In this document: positions 7,210 through 15,915 of the stretch, one piece after another
How positions within the stretch are numbered: the first letter of the stretch is position 1
Layout of the letters: each line of letters begins with the position of its first letter
Assembly (NCBI GenBank): GCA_009845995.1
Contig: VXYK01000065.1
Location: 1-38,289, forward strand
DNA from: Acidimicrobiaceae bacterium
Lineage (GTDB): Bacteria > Actinomycetota > Acidimicrobiia > Acidimicrobiales > Aldehydirespiratoraceae
Length of the DNA stretch: 38,289 nucleotides
Direction of reading: 5' to 3'
Position numbers and translations under genes: made by a program
The notes under the pieces: generated by a model
Seen by the model: only the letters and a program-made list of their open reading frames with translations
The model's database searches: none
What the model was told of the DNA's origin: nothing

Positions 7210-8379
7210 TCACGTAGCAGCGATGGGAGGCATGAAGGTGAACATGATCTCTGTGTTCGGACCCCAGAACCGGCCATTTCGCGTGACCAAACCTGCCATG
7301 CGGAGTCGGTTGAGGTCGCGACTCAGGGTTCGGGGGCCGGTTCCTGCGTAGAGGGCGGCGAGAACCGGGGAGAGCAGAGTCAGGTCTTCTCGTAATGTTC
7401 CCGTGAAAGGAAGCATCGCTAGAACCAACTCGCGCTGGCGGTCGTTGGCTCGGCTGGTTGGGAACTGATCCATCGTCTCATGTACGAAGTTGGTCCAAGA
7501 GACATCCAGCTGCTGTGCACGCACCCGTCTAATTTGCTCTCGCAGGCCGTCGATCAGCCCCTGCGCGGCATACGCCACGAAGCGAAGCGCCGACTTCGTA
7601 CGGCTGGCGGCCTCCAACTCCCGGTAGTACTGATCCCGAGTGAGGTTGTAGTGGTTCGACAGCAGATGTGCCGCCAACAGGGGCATTCGTCTGGATCGGG
7701 CCAGGAGCATGAACTCCAGCAACCGAGCGGTCCGCCCGTTGCCGTCTCCGAACGGATGGATCCAGGCAATGTGCAGATGGGCGTATACCGCCTGGACGAC
7801 GGTGAGCGCAAAGCCAGTCTCAGGATCATCAGAACCAAAGATGTCACTTTCAAGCCACTCAGCCAGTCGATGAGTCAGATAACGGCAATCCTCGGCCGGC
7901 GCTCCCCGATAGTTCCCCACTGTCACCGAATGGGCTCGAAACGCCCCCGGCTCAACATCGGGACTGTGCTCGGTCGCAGCCAGAACCCGGCGGTTGTAGT
8001 CGCAGATCATCTCCGTGGTGACAGGACCTAGCGTCCCGTTCGCCGTCTGCGCAGCGATGTCGGTGAGAGCATCGAGAACGTTTCGCACCTCGCGTTCCTG
8101 GTAGGCCCGCGAAGGCGGTGCGGTGAACTCCCCGCGGTAGATGCCGGCGACCTGATCCTCACTGAGGGTGTTGCCCTCGATGGCGGTGGTGGCCTGGGCG
8201 CCCTTGATCAGAGCGACCTCATTCATGTGCTGGGCGACGTCGGGCTTCAACGGAGTATCGGCAATCTGCTCACAGACAGCCCTCGCCTCGCCTAGGAGCA
8301 TCCACGTTTTCGGCGGCAGATTGTTCACGTCCGTCGCGCTGAACGTGATCCACGGGTGCGACTCTTCGTACGCCTTCAT
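7210..8379 (-). CDS. Class II Fic family protein (AMPylator type) with C-terminal winged helix
   Basis: This is a 389-residue Fic protein. The active-site loop HPFGDGNGRTAR at about residues 208-219 is the complete HxFx(D/E)GNGRxxR motif of nucleotidyl-transferring Fic enzymes. An N-terminal inhibitory helix is visible as TTAIEGN at 64-70, the (S/T)xxxE(G/N) motif that makes it class II: autoinhibited by its own N-terminus and needing no separate antitoxin. The last 80 residues (LREDLTLLSPVLAALYAGTG, RTLSRDLNRLRMAGLV) look like a winged helix, common in stand-alone bacterial Fic proteins. The length is normal for the family. The ATG start at 8379 places the whole Fic_N domain in frame. It lies 137 bp upstream of the ATPase operon on the same strand, with the palindrome between them, so it may be transcribed separately. 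Target protein unknown. Confidence 0.9.
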   Translation of the reverse strand: MKAYEESHPWITFSATDVNNLPPKTWMLLGEARAVCEQIADTPLKPDVAQHMNEVALIKGAQATTAIEGNTLSEDQVAGIYRGEFTAPPSRAYQEREVRNVLDALTDIAAQTANGTLGPVTTEMICDYNRRVLAATEHSPDVEPGAFRAHSVTVGNYRGAPAEDCRYLTHRLAEWLESDIFGSDDPETGFALTVVQAVYAHLHIAWIHPFGDGNGRTARLLEFMLLARSRRMPLLAAHLLSNHYNLTRDQYYRELEAASRTKSALRFVAYAAQGLIDGLREQIRRVRAQQLDVSWTNFVHETMDQFPTSRANDRQRELVLAMLPFTGTLREDLTLLSPVLAALYAGTGPRTLSRDLNRLRMAGLVTRNGRFWGPNTEIMFTFMPPIAAT

Positions 8380-8408
8380 TCGCCGGATGCTACTAACTAA
8401 CCCCTATT

Positions 8409-8459
8409 TTGTCCATATCGTTGTCCACTAGTTTGTCCCAATATGTCAACAATTCGTCC
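8409..8459. repeat. TTGTCC direct repeats upstream of the Fic gene
   Basis: TTGTCC occurs at 8409-8414, 8421-8426 and 8433-8438, exactly 12 bp apart. Weaker copies follow at about 8443-8448 and 8454-8459. The cluster lies 30-80 bp upstream of the leftward Fic ATG and 100-150 bp upstream of the rightward HNH gene. Regular short direct repeats in a promoter region suggest a multi-copy operator, perhaps for the Fic protein's own winged helix. The regulator is not identified. Confidence 0.4.
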
Positions 8460-8559
8460 CTCGCTCCTCAACGACCTGGTATTGAACATGGGACGCTGGT
8501 CGGCAGAGGACACATGGGATGTGCCATGCAGTGTCATACCCTTTGGTTAAGTTATAGTC

Positions 8560-9711
8560 ATGTTCGATTTGATGGTTCGGCAGGCCAGAGACTTGGCGGT
8601 TGCGGGTTTGACCCGCTCGGAGTTGACGGCCGTGGTCGAGGGCGCGGGGCGGGTGGTCGCGGCAATGACTTCGCTGCAGGCACGTTGCGCCACTGAGATC
8701 GATGGGTTGGATGATGGCGGCGTGAACTCCAAGACGGTGCTGCGTGAGGCCGGGCGGATGTCCACTCGTAACGCCAATTCGGTCGCCAAGACCGCCGCCG
8801 GGCTCGCGGAGATGCCGAAGTTGGCGGAGTCGCTGGCTGGCGGGAAGATCACAGCTGAGCATGCGGCGGTAGCGGTCGGTGCCGCTGCCAAGACTTCTGC
8901 TGAACAAGTTGACGAGCAACTGTCAGGGATTGCCGAGGGTGCGTCGGTTGACATGTTCGCTGAGCATTCTCGGCGTTGGGTGAACCGCAACCAGTCAGAC
9001 GATGGCGAAGAGCTGCATAAGCGTCAGCGGCGCAACCGTTGTTTCAAGGACTGGGTGAACGAGGACGGTATGGGTGTGTTGGTTGCTGAACTGGATCCGA
9101 CCAGCTATCAGACCGTGCGCAAAGCGATCAACGCCGAATACGACCGGTTGTGGCGAGACGACGGCGGACGCGACGGCACCCCCGACGATGTCCGCACACC
9201 ACAACAACGCCGTGCGGACGCGTTCGTCTCGCTGGTCACTAACCCCAACAGCGCTGGGCCCAACAGCACCCGAATGCAACTCACGGTCATAGCCGACATC
9301 GAGCGCCTACGAGCCGAGAACCCGACAGGTGTCGCTGAGATAGTCGGCGGTGAAGCACTGCCGCAGTCCGTGTTGGAACGTCTGATGTGCATCTCAACCG
9401 TCACCGGAGTCGTCTTTGACGGCAAGGGACAACCCATCTGGGTGGGACGCGACAAACGGTTCCCCACCCAAGCCCAGATCAAAGCGATCATCGCCCGCGA
9501 CCAGCACTGCACGGGCTGCGCGGCAGGTCCCGAACGCTGCGAAATCCACCACATCGTGCCTTGGGAACACGGCGGACTAACCGACATCGACAAGATGTGT
9601 CTGGCATGCCCGAACTGCCACCACAACATCCACGACCACGGCTACATCGTCATCAAGACCAAGACCGGCTTCAAAATCATCAACCCCAACAACCCACCAA
9701 ACGGCCCCTGA
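8560..9711 (+). CDS. DUF222 (13E12-type) HNH endonuclease domain protein
   Basis: This 383-residue protein has the two-part layout of the actinobacterial 13E12/REP13E12 family. An N-terminal DUF222 helical region covers roughly residues 1-260. It includes the GKITAEHAAVAVGAA block and the VLVAELDPTSYQTVRKAI segment. The C-terminal zinc-type HNH nuclease covers roughly 310-370: CTGCAAGPERCEIHHIVPWE, then GGLTDIDKMCLACPNCHHNI. Cysteine pairs and the HH/H/H residues of a beta-beta-alpha-metal site are all present, so it is likely active. The family is numerous in Actinomycetota and mostly uncharacterised; DNA cleavage is inferred from the HNH motif. No clear ribosome-binding site precedes the ATG. 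A TATAGT box ends one base before it, so the message may have almost no leader. It is convergent with the helicase gene. Confidence 0.85.
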   Translation: MFDLMVRQARDLAVAGLTRSELTAVVEGAGRVVAAMTSLQARCATEIDGLDDGGVNSKTVLREAGRMSTRNANSVAKTAAGLAEMPKLAESLAGGKITAEHAAVAVGAAAKTSAEQVDEQLSGIAEGASVDMFAEHSRRWVNRNQSDDGEELHKRQRRNRCFKDWVNEDGMGVLVAELDPTSYQTVRKAINAEYDRLWRDDGGRDGTPDDVRTPQQRRADAFVSLVTNPNSAGPNSTRMQLTVIADIERLRAENPTGVAEIVGGEALPQSVLERLMCISTVTGVVFDGKGQPIWVGRDKRFPTQAQIKAIIARDQHCTGCAAGPERCEIHHIVPWEHGGLTDIDKMCLACPNCHHNIHDHGYIVIKTKTGFKIINPNNPPNGP

Positions 9712-9725
9712 ACTCCATACAACAG

Positions 9726-9743
9726 CCCGCCGTTGATGGTGGG
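9726..9743 (+). terminator. Possible weak terminator after the HNH gene
   Basis: CCCGCC (9726-9731) and GGTGGG (9738-9743) form a six-pair stem with one G-T pair and a six-base loop. TTAATT follows directly, 15 bp after the HNH stop codon. The T-run is short, so this is a weak candidate. The rest of the 254-bp convergent gap (9744-9965) shows nothing I can assign. Confidence 0.3.
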
Positions 9744-9965
9744 TTAATTCGACGGCTGCAACGGAGAGAATTCGCTATCATCCGTGCTGCTCGACGGTCC
9801 GGCTAGTAGGTGCAAACCGAATGCAGCCGACATACCGCTTGCAACGGGATCCCGGAACGCACGGGGTCCCAATATTCTCGCCCTCTTGTGGGCAAGATCC
9901 GGCCGACGCGGGCACACGAAAAATAATCGACGCCCTCTCGCTCAACGCCCTAGGTGAAGTACTGG

Positions 9966-12900
9966 TCAGGTCGGGCTAATGGACTTGGCCAGGAGATCGG
10001 CGACGCGCAGCGGGACGGTGGGTTGGGCTTCGTGCATCGTCACGCCCTCGAAGGGGCGGATCAGGTAACGGACCTCGGGCTCGGCGTCGGGTTCGTTGGG
10101 AACCGAAACCACGGCCAGCCGCCACACGTCGGGGCTGCACTGGGCTTGGCCGACCTGAGTCTTGCTGACGCTGATCTGCTCCGTGCCGGGCAGATGGCCC
10201 TTCACCTCGATGAGGTAATGCACGCCCTCGACCGGGTCGAACGACAGCACGTCGAAACCGGGATTGCCGTGCTCCTGCTCCTCGGGCCGGCGGCCCAGCG
10301 CCCGCTCCGCCTTCATCACCGCGGCCACGGCGCGCCGATCAGTTTCCATCTTGTCGGCGGTGGGCTCCGGATCGGACGGCTTCCCCTCCAAATGATCGAG
10401 CAAACCCTGAGGAACAACCAGCGCAGCGCCAACCACAGTCGGAGGGCCGTTATGCAGATCGGCCTCAGAAGCAAGCTCCAAGCGGCGCTGCGCCAGACGA
10501 GCCACCAACGCGTCAGCCCGAGCGCGCGCGTTCCCCGAATTCAACCGAGGCTTGCCACCCGCAATCTCCTGAGCCTTGATCTCCTCAGTTCGTACGTCCC
10601 AGTACCGAATCTCTGCCTCCAACCGCTCCCTCACCGCCTCCTCAACCCGAGCAGTCCGGTTAGTAACAACCGTGCGCACCTCCTGAAAATGCGGATTGGC
10701 CATCTTCTCGATCGCCCAATCACGAGCACCGACCTCGGCTGTGTGTCCAGCCCAATCGAGATCAAGACGGCCCTCAAGCAAAGCCTCCTGTTCGCCACTC
10801 AGAGACGCATAGTTGAGATAGGGCTGACCTCCAGGATCACGGGCGCTGCCGTGCCGGTCGATCTCCACATACTGAAACCTCCGAGACACCACCTGACGGC
10901 TCCCGTGAACCAAGCGTCCATCGGTGACGGAATGGTCAAGAAAGACCAGCAGCCTCGGTTCCACGGAAGAATCCTTGGGGTCGACCAGAATCGCGCCCCG
11001 CCGAAGAGTCTCCCCATGGTCCTTTCTGACCTTCCGAAGCACGGCCGTGAGCAGCGGGCTGCCCGGCGACACAAGTTCGGCTTGAACATTCGCCGCCGGA
11101 TTGGTAGTCGTTCCACCAGAATCCGAGCGAGACCGGTCGGGTTCAATGTGGGCCTTGTCGAAAGTCACTCGGGAGTAACGGTCATGCACCGGCCCGAGAG
11201 CAGGATCGGCGGCTGCCCGCACCGCCGCCGGGACACGGGTGATCTCGAACCGGCCACTCTCTCGGCCCGTTATCCGTCCGCCGTACAAACGCAGCGCCGT
11301 CGAGAAGAACGTCTCCACGAACCATGGCAACAATCTGCGGGCACGAGCCACGGCCATCGCCCGGCGAATCTCATCGTTGGCCGCTGGATCGCCAACACCC
11401 GATACCAAAGCCCGCTCTTTCAACACGCCCTCGAGCTGCACCCCGATATCGCCTTCGATCACCTCGTCCATCCAGATCGCATGCGCTGGATCAGCATCCG
11501 AACGAATGGCCTGCATCAACAGTTCCCGCAGCGAAACGTTGATCTGCGAATCGCCGAGCACGTCGTAAACCTGGTCACCGAACACGCCACGCTGCTGCTC
11601 GATCTTGTCGAACAGGCGCTGGAACACCTGACCCTCCCGAGTCTCGTGCGCCACCAGGTTCCACATATGGCAGGGCCGACTCTGACCGATGCGATGGATT
11701 CGACCGAAGCGCTGCTCGATGCGGTTCGGGTTCCACGGCAGGTCGTAGTTGACCATCATGTTGGCGACCTGCAAGTTGACACCCTCACCAGCGGCGTCGG
11801 TCGCCACCAGCACCTGTGCTGTCGGATCCACCCGGAAACGGTCCTGGATCGCGCGCCGGTCGTGGCGCTTGATCCCGCCGTGGATGACGACCACCGCGTC
11901 AGGACGACCCAACTCAGCCGCAATCCGCTCCTCCAAGTAGGTGAGCGTGTCCTTGTGCTCAGAGAACACAATCAGCTTGTGCGCGGCCGCGTCGTCAAGG
12001 GTCCCGTCCTCGCTCCGGTCGGAAGCGGCGAAGCGCTCAGAACGCAGCAAGTCCCTGAGCTGGACCCACTTGGTGTCCTCACGACTGGAACGAACCCCGT
12101 CGGCCAACTCAACCAATCCCTCCAATTCCTGAATCTCCGCCGCAAGCTCATCGGCGGTGCCTGACGCGGTAGCAGCGTCGATCACTTCGCTCTCCAGTCG
12201 CTCCCACTCATCATCGCTGTAGTCGTCGAAATCGAAGTCCTCAAGGTCTGCGATCCGCACGCCCCGCGGCAAGTCGACCACAGGAACAGGATCACCCGAA
12301 GCAGCCAGCCGGCGCAGTTCCGCCTCCTGATCGGCCAACCGGTCCCGACGGCGACGCAACGAGTGATAGATCGCCGCCGGAGACGACGCCAGCCGACGCT
12401 GCAGACCGGCCAGAGCGAATCCCACCATCAACCCACGACGATCGCCGCCCTCCTGCATCCGCAGGGCCCGATTCATGCCGGTGCTCACATAATTCGTGAC
12501 CGCTTCGTACAACTCGGTCTCGCGCGGCGAAAGCTCGAATTTCAAGCTGCGGGCATGACGCTCAGGGAACAAGCGACGACCCTCGAACGTACGCAGGTTC
12601 TCCTTCACTATCCGGCGCATCACACCAGAGGTGTCGGGCATCTCCGGCGCCTCGTCGCTGTTGCCACGCTTTCGCAGCTGGCCCTCGAAAATATCGGGAT
12701 CAACTAAAGTCATGAAGGCCAAGAAGTCATCGTCCTTGCCGTTGTGCGGAGTCGCGGTCAGCAACAACAGGTGCCGGGTGCGCTCACGCAATGCCTCACC
12801 GAGAACAAACCGCTTCGTGCGGCGTAACTCCCCGCCATAGCGGTGCGCCGACATCTTGTGGGCCTCATCAACGATCACCAAGTCCCACTCAGAACCCTTG

Positions 12901-13571
12901 ACCCTGTCCAACATGTCGTCTGACCGAGAAAGCTGATCGACCCGTGCGATCAACAGGTTCTTCTCAACGAACGGATTTCCCGTACGCGAGTCCTCCACCG
13001 CGGCGCGCGACATCAACTCGAAGGACAACCCGAACTTGTCCCACAACTCGTACTGCCACTGCTCCACCAAACTCCCCGGTGCCACGATCAGGCAACGGAC
13101 CACATCGCCACGCAACATCAACTCGCGGATCAACAACCCGGACATGATCGTCTTGCCCGCACCCGGGTCGTCAGCCAGCACGAAGCGCAACGGCCGAAGC
13201 TCGAGCATCCGGTTGTAGACCGCGTCAATCTGGTGCGGGTATGGCTCAATGTTGGACGTGTCGACCGCTGCGAAAGGGTCGGCCAGATGGGCTTGCTGCA
13301 ACCGTTGGGCCTCCGCTGCGAGCTGGAACATCGCTCCGTCGGCGTCGAAACTCCACCTCCGTTGATTCGCCGCACCAAACCCCGCCAGATCGGCTACTCC
13401 GATGATCCGATCACCGAGCCGCCCGTCACCCGTGCGATAGGTGAGAGTCGCCGATCCCGGGCCGTGCATCTCCACTGCCACAACGGTCACTTCGCCATCC
13501 GCAACCACACCCTCCAGCCGCATCCCCGCAGCCAGATCGTCGAACTTGAGCGTCACGAGGTTCCCATCCAA
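9966..13571 (-). CDS. SNF2-type helicase with C-terminal DUF3883 / nuclease-like domain
   Basis: This is a 1201-residue superfamily 2 helicase of the DrmD/HepA-like SNF2 branch. Motif I DDPGAGKT lies near residue 134-141, motif II DEAH near 235-238, motif III LLLTATP near 271, and motif VI QRFGRIHRIGQ in the second RecA domain. A long acidic insert (EDFDFDDYSDDEWE) precedes the second domain. Near residues 1103-1123 a C-terminal block, GFDVLSFDP followed by YLIEVKG, is a DUF3883 signature. Its D...ExK spacing fits a degenerate or active PD-(D/E)XK fold. Such proteins occur in DISARM and related anti-phage loci, but none of the DISARM partners drmA, drmB or drmC is visible here. The printed start is TTG 13571; GTG 13556, with GGATGGG six bases upstream, is a good alternative. 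Confidence 0.85.
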   Translation of the reverse strand: MDGNLVTLKFDDLAAGMRLEGVVADGEVTVVAVEMHGPGSATLTYRTGDGRLGDRIIGVADLAGFGAANQRRWSFDADGAMFQLAAEAQRLQQAHLADPFAAVDTSNIEPYPHQIDAVYNRMLELRPLRFVLADDPGAGKTIMSGLLIRELMLRGDVVRCLIVAPGSLVEQWQYELWDKFGLSFELMSRAAVEDSRTGNPFVEKNLLIARVDQLSRSDDMLDRVKGSEWDLVIVDEAHKMSAHRYGGELRRTKRFVLGEALRERTRHLLLLTATPHNGKDDDFLAFMTLVDPDIFEGQLRKRGNSDEAPEMPDTSGVMRRIVKENLRTFEGRRLFPERHARSLKFELSPRETELYEAVTNYVSTGMNRALRMQEGGDRRGLMVGFALAGLQRRLASSPAAIYHSLRRRRDRLADQEAELRRLAASGDPVPVVDLPRGVRIADLEDFDFDDYSDDEWERLESEVIDAATASGTADELAAEIQELEGLVELADGVRSSREDTKWVQLRDLLRSERFAASDRSEDGTLDDAAAHKLIVFSEHKDTLTYLEERIAAELGRPDAVVVIHGGIKRHDRRAIQDRFRVDPTAQVLVATDAAGEGVNLQVANMMVNYDLPWNPNRIEQRFGRIHRIGQSRPCHMWNLVAHETREGQVFQRLFDKIEQQRGVFGDQVYDVLGDSQINVSLRELLMQAIRSDADPAHAIWMDEVIEGDIGVQLEGVLKERALVSGVGDPAANDEIRRAMAVARARRLLPWFVETFFSTALRLYGGRITGRESGRFEITRVPAAVRAAADPALGPVHDRYSRVTFDKAHIEPDRSRSDSGGTTTNPAANVQAELVSPGSPLLTAVLRKVRKDHGETLRRGAILVDPKDSSVEPRLLVFLDHSVTDGRLVHGSRQVVSRRFQYVEIDRHGSARDPGGQPYLNYASLSGEQEALLEGRLDLDWAGHTAEVGARDWAIEKMANPHFQEVRTVVTNRTARVEEAVRERLEAEIRYWDVRTEEIKAQEIAGGKPRLNSGNARARADALVARLAQRRLELASEADLHNGPPTVVGAALVVPQGLLDHLEGKPSDPEPTADKMETDRRAVAAVMKAERALGRRPEEQEHGNPGFDVLSFDPVEGVHYLIEVKGHLPGTEQISVSKTQVGQAQCSPDVWRLAVVSVPNEPDAEPEVRYLIRPFEGVTMHEAQPTVPLRVADLLAKSISPT

Positions 13572-13693
13572 CCCTCACCCCATTCACGCATCGCTCACCC
13601 TCCAATTCGACCAGCCCAGATCGTACACCGGCATCAACTCAACCTTCCTGAGGGTGATCCAGGTAGCCTCTTTTTCGTGGCCGGGGTGCAACG

Positions 13694-14092
13694 GTGACGC
13701 GGGTGAGATTTGAGCAGTTGACACTGCTCGCTGTCGCTCTGGTACATGTCGTTGTGCAACTGGCGCACGGCTACAGCCACATCGTCGCAGACGTGCCGAA
13801 CACCGCCGTGCAATGGGTCTTCATCCTTACCGTCATTGTCGTGCTGCCGCTCGTTGCCGTTGCTGTGGCCTTTCGCAGGGACGTACGGCTCGGAGCCTCG
13901 CTGTTCGCCGTTTCAATGCTCGCTTCCTTCTTCTTCGGATACCTGCTGCACTTTGTGATCGACAGCCCCGACCTGCACTCGAACGTCGTCGGCGAGCACG
14001 AATCCATCTTCTTTCACTCCGCGCTCAACTTGGCACTGATCGAACTCGTCGGATTCGTGTCCGGACTCCTGATCGCAATTCGCAAACGCTGA
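13694..14092 (+). CDS. Small four-helix membrane protein, unknown function
   Basis: This 132-residue ORF starts at GTG and has four hydrophobic segments, at about residues 8-27, 38-58, 66-88 and 108-128. They are separated by short polar turns, including a basic RRDVR loop and a GEHESIFFH segment before the last helix. It ends in RKR, consistent with a positive-inside cytoplasmic tail. I do not recognise a named family. The gene is divergent from the helicase with a 122-bp spacer that must carry both promoters, and it is convergent with the NIPSNAP-like gene, leaving only 12 bp. Its codon use matches the neighbours, so it is probably real. Confidence 0.65.
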   Translation: MTRVRFEQLTLLAVALVHVVVQLAHGYSHIVADVPNTAVQWVFILTVIVVLPLVAVAVAFRRDVRLGASLFAVSMLASFFFGYLLHFVIDSPDLHSNVVGEHESIFFHSALNLALIELVGFVSGLLIAIRKR

Positions 14093-14104
14093 CCTACCCC
14101 AGCG

Positions 14105-14887
14105 CTAAACCTGGTCGTGTTGGTCGGGTGCTTGGGCGTTCAGCCAGTCCTCGAGACTGGCGTCCTCCCAGTCGTCGGGGCCATACACGGTGCGGGGCAG
14201 CGGAGTCATCAGGTGGGTGTCGCCACCGGTGACAAATTCGGCGGAGAGTCGCTCCCAGTCAATGATCCGGTCATCGGCGGTCCCCTCATCGCACAGACCC
14301 CGAGTCGTGTCGCGGTTCTGATGGAAGGTGACATGCGAGGCGATGTCGGTAGCCCACACCATCACCACCTCGTGCTGGTTGTTGAGCACCTCGTACAGGC
14401 CGGTGGGACGGTGACCGTAGTCGGCCATGAGCGGAACCCGCTGCTCTACCACCGCAGCCAGGAACTCCAGCGGCGCGCCCGGCCGCACAGTGAGAATCTC
14501 GTTCACGAACAGCGTGCCTTTGATGCCCGCCTCGGCTATCTCGGTTGTGCTCGGACTACCCGGCACTCCCCCGCACAGTCGGTCGAAGCCGCCGGAACGC
14601 CACTGGGCAGCCTCGTCCCACCATTCTCCGTAGAACGCCTTGCGCCGCTTCAGATTGAGCCGATCAAGGTTCTTGGCCATGCCCTTCCAACCCTGCGATC
14701 CAATGTCCCAGATGTTGATGACCTGGGGCCAGCGACCTCCTCCCGCACCCAGGATATAGAAAGCGCCTTGGAGTCCGAACATCTCCGGCATCCGCAACAC
14801 CGGGTCCTGCCACAGGTGCTCCATGTAGTCATACTGGCCCTGCCCGACAACGTCGATCACCTCATACAGATACAGATCTCGATTCAC
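14105..14887 (-). CDS. NIPSNAP-like dimeric alpha/beta-barrel protein
   Basis: This is a 260-residue protein with two ferredoxin-like halves. The N-terminal half starts LYLYEVIDVVGQGQYDYMEHL, a strand-helix opening typical of NIPSNAP and related dimeric alpha/beta barrels. It continues to NIWDIGSQGWKGMAKNLDRL. The second half begins FVNEILTVRPGAPLEFLAAV and ends in a WERLSAEF helix. Actinobacterial relatives sit near lipid and steroid catabolic genes, but the activity is unknown; binding or isomerising a small hydrophobic molecule is only a guess. The start is GTG 14887 (not ATG), supported by a GGGGGAG ribosome-binding site seven bases upstream. Nothing in the sequence suggests regulation. 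The 167 bp upstream, to the PIN gene stop, hold no ORF I can support. Confidence 0.6.
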   Translation of the reverse strand: MNRDLYLYEVIDVVGQGQYDYMEHLWQDPVLRMPEMFGLQGAFYILGAGGGRWPQVINIWDIGSQGWKGMAKNLDRLNLKRRKAFYGEWWDEAAQWRSGGFDRLCGGVPGSPSTTEIAEAGIKGTLFVNEILTVRPGAPLEFLAAVVEQRVPLMADYGHRPTGLYEVLNNQHEVVMVWATDIASHVTFHQNRDTTRGLCDEGTADDRIIDWERLSAEFVTGGDTHLMTPLPRTVYGPDDWEDASLEDWLNAQAPDQHDQV

Positions 14888-15054
14888 TGCTGGACTCCCC
14901 CTTGCTGGATCCGCTGTCTCTCAACGCAGCACCCCGTCGACGTTACCCACTCGGTATCTACCCGGTCGTCCTTCTCCTTCGCCTGAACCAGAAACACCGG
15001 TGAATCAGACATTTTCGAGACAAGCCAGCGGCGGTCACCATGGCACGCCACGAC

Positions 15055-15453
15055 CTAGACGGACGCTACGACCACGCCGGGAGCGTGTGCTGCGAGCGCC
15101 CTGAGATCGTCGAGATCAGTGCTGAGTGCTATTCCGTTGGGTTCAGCCATGGCGACGATCACCGCGTCAACTGCTGTGATCGTTGACACCCGGTCAGACA
15201 GGGTTCTCAATTCGGCTGCCCTGCGAGCCAAGCGCCACGGCAATGCCTCGTCAATATCGCATGCCTCGTTCAGGAATCGCTGGGTGAGTACATCATCACG
15301 CTGGCGTCCAGACAAACACTCGACAAGGACGACAGACGGGACAACAGGTGGCCAAGGACCCTCCTGTTTGAGGAGTCTTAACCGTGCGGCCGTTCTTTCG
15401 TCCCGACGCGACAGTCGAGAAACGGCCCCAGAGTCGAGAACCAAGCGCATCAC
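15055..15453 (-). CDS. vapC: PIN-domain ribonuclease toxin (VapC-like)
   Basis: This 132-residue PIN domain protein has the expected acidic residues. They are Asp7 in VLDSGAVS, Glu45 in VVLVECLSG, Asp96 in AVDAVIVAMA, and Asp113/Asp115 in STDLDDL. These form the metal site of VapC-type RNases, which cleave tRNA or rRNA when released from their antitoxin. Length and order of motifs are normal, and the near-C-terminal 'ALSTDLDDL' block is the standard PIN ending. Its ATG overlaps the stop of the upstream gene by four bases (15450-15453), the usual antitoxin-toxin coupling. The VapC family call is secure; the specific RNA target is not predictable. Confidence 0.85.
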   Translation of the reverse strand: MMRLVLDSGAVSRLSRRDERTAARLRLLKQEGPWPPVVPSVVLVECLSGRQRDDVLTQRFLNEACDIDEALPWRLARRAAELRTLSDRVSTITAVDAVIVAMAEPNGIALSTDLDDLRALAAHAPGVVVASV

Positions 15454-15815
15454 TCAGACGCGCGTGCCGCCCGGGAGCTCTCAATGCGATCCCAAAACGC
15501 CTTCGCTTCTGCAATCGCCTCGTCGGACGGTTCACCAACCTCCTCAATAAGATCTGCCAGGTAGCGGTCCGCTCTCTTTGCGAGCGGCTGCCGACGCTGT
15601 TCAGCTGCCGAGCCACCGCGGAGTTCGGTGCCTTGGCCGACACCTCCCGAAACGTCTCCGGGTTTGACTTGCGGGGTCATGATCTTCTCGTCCAGTTCTT
15701 TGCCGAAACTCAGTGCACCAAGGCTAGCCGTTGATGATGTGGCGGGTTTCGCTGCAGATTGGAAACCCTCACCAGCACTCTTCGGTTTGTTAATCATTGA
15801 CATAACATGAAACAT
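15450..15815 (-). CDS. Probable antitoxin partner of the PIN toxin
   Basis: This ORF of up to 121 residues is coupled to the PIN toxin by a four-base overlap. The C-terminal 45 residues (RADRYLADLIEEVGEPSDEA, then AEAKAFWDRIESSRA) form an amphipathic helical tail like those VapB-type antitoxins use to wrap the toxin. The N-terminal half is Gly/Ser/Pro-rich and looks disordered, with no ribbon-helix-helix, AbrB or Phd motif that I can see. That makes its DNA-binding mode unclear. In-frame ATGs occur at 15815, 15803 and 15797. A TATAGT box sits immediately upstream of the first, so 15803 or 15797 is more plausible. I call it antitoxin from position and tail, not from family match. Confidence 0.6.
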   Translation of the reverse strand: MFHVMSMINKPKSAGEGFQSAAKPATSSTASLGALSFGKELDEKIMTPQVKPGDVSGGVGQGTELRGGSAAEQRRQPLAKRADRYLADLIEEVGEPSDEAIAEAKAFWDRIESSRAARASE

Positions 15816-15821
15816 ACTATA
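15816..15821 (-). promoter_or_regulatory. Possible -10 box of the PIN toxin-antitoxin operon
   Basis: On the reverse strand TATAGT occupies 15821-15816, directly before the ATG at 15815. The surrounding 30 bp are notably AT-rich compared with the rest of the window. If this is the -10 element, transcription would begin inside the longest ORF, favouring ATG 15803 or 15797 as the real start. No convincing -35 box is seen. Confidence 0.35.
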
Positions 15822-15915
15822 AATTAGTTACTGGCACACCGTTGAACACTCCAAGGGATCTACTCAGAGAAACAAAGCGGTCATCGCCGACACGCTTGAT
15901 CGCTAGTCTCCCGGG

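Noticed and set aside
9954..12164. A 736-codon open frame antisense to the SNF2 helicase
   Set aside because: Its product is low-complexity His/Arg/Pro-rich with no domain, as expected from the reverse of a GC-rich gene. The helicase on the other strand has full motifs.
9966..13571. A DISARM system based on the DrmD-like helicase
   Set aside because: No drmA, drmB, drmC or adjacent DISARM methylase is present; the neighbours are an HNH gene and a membrane protein.
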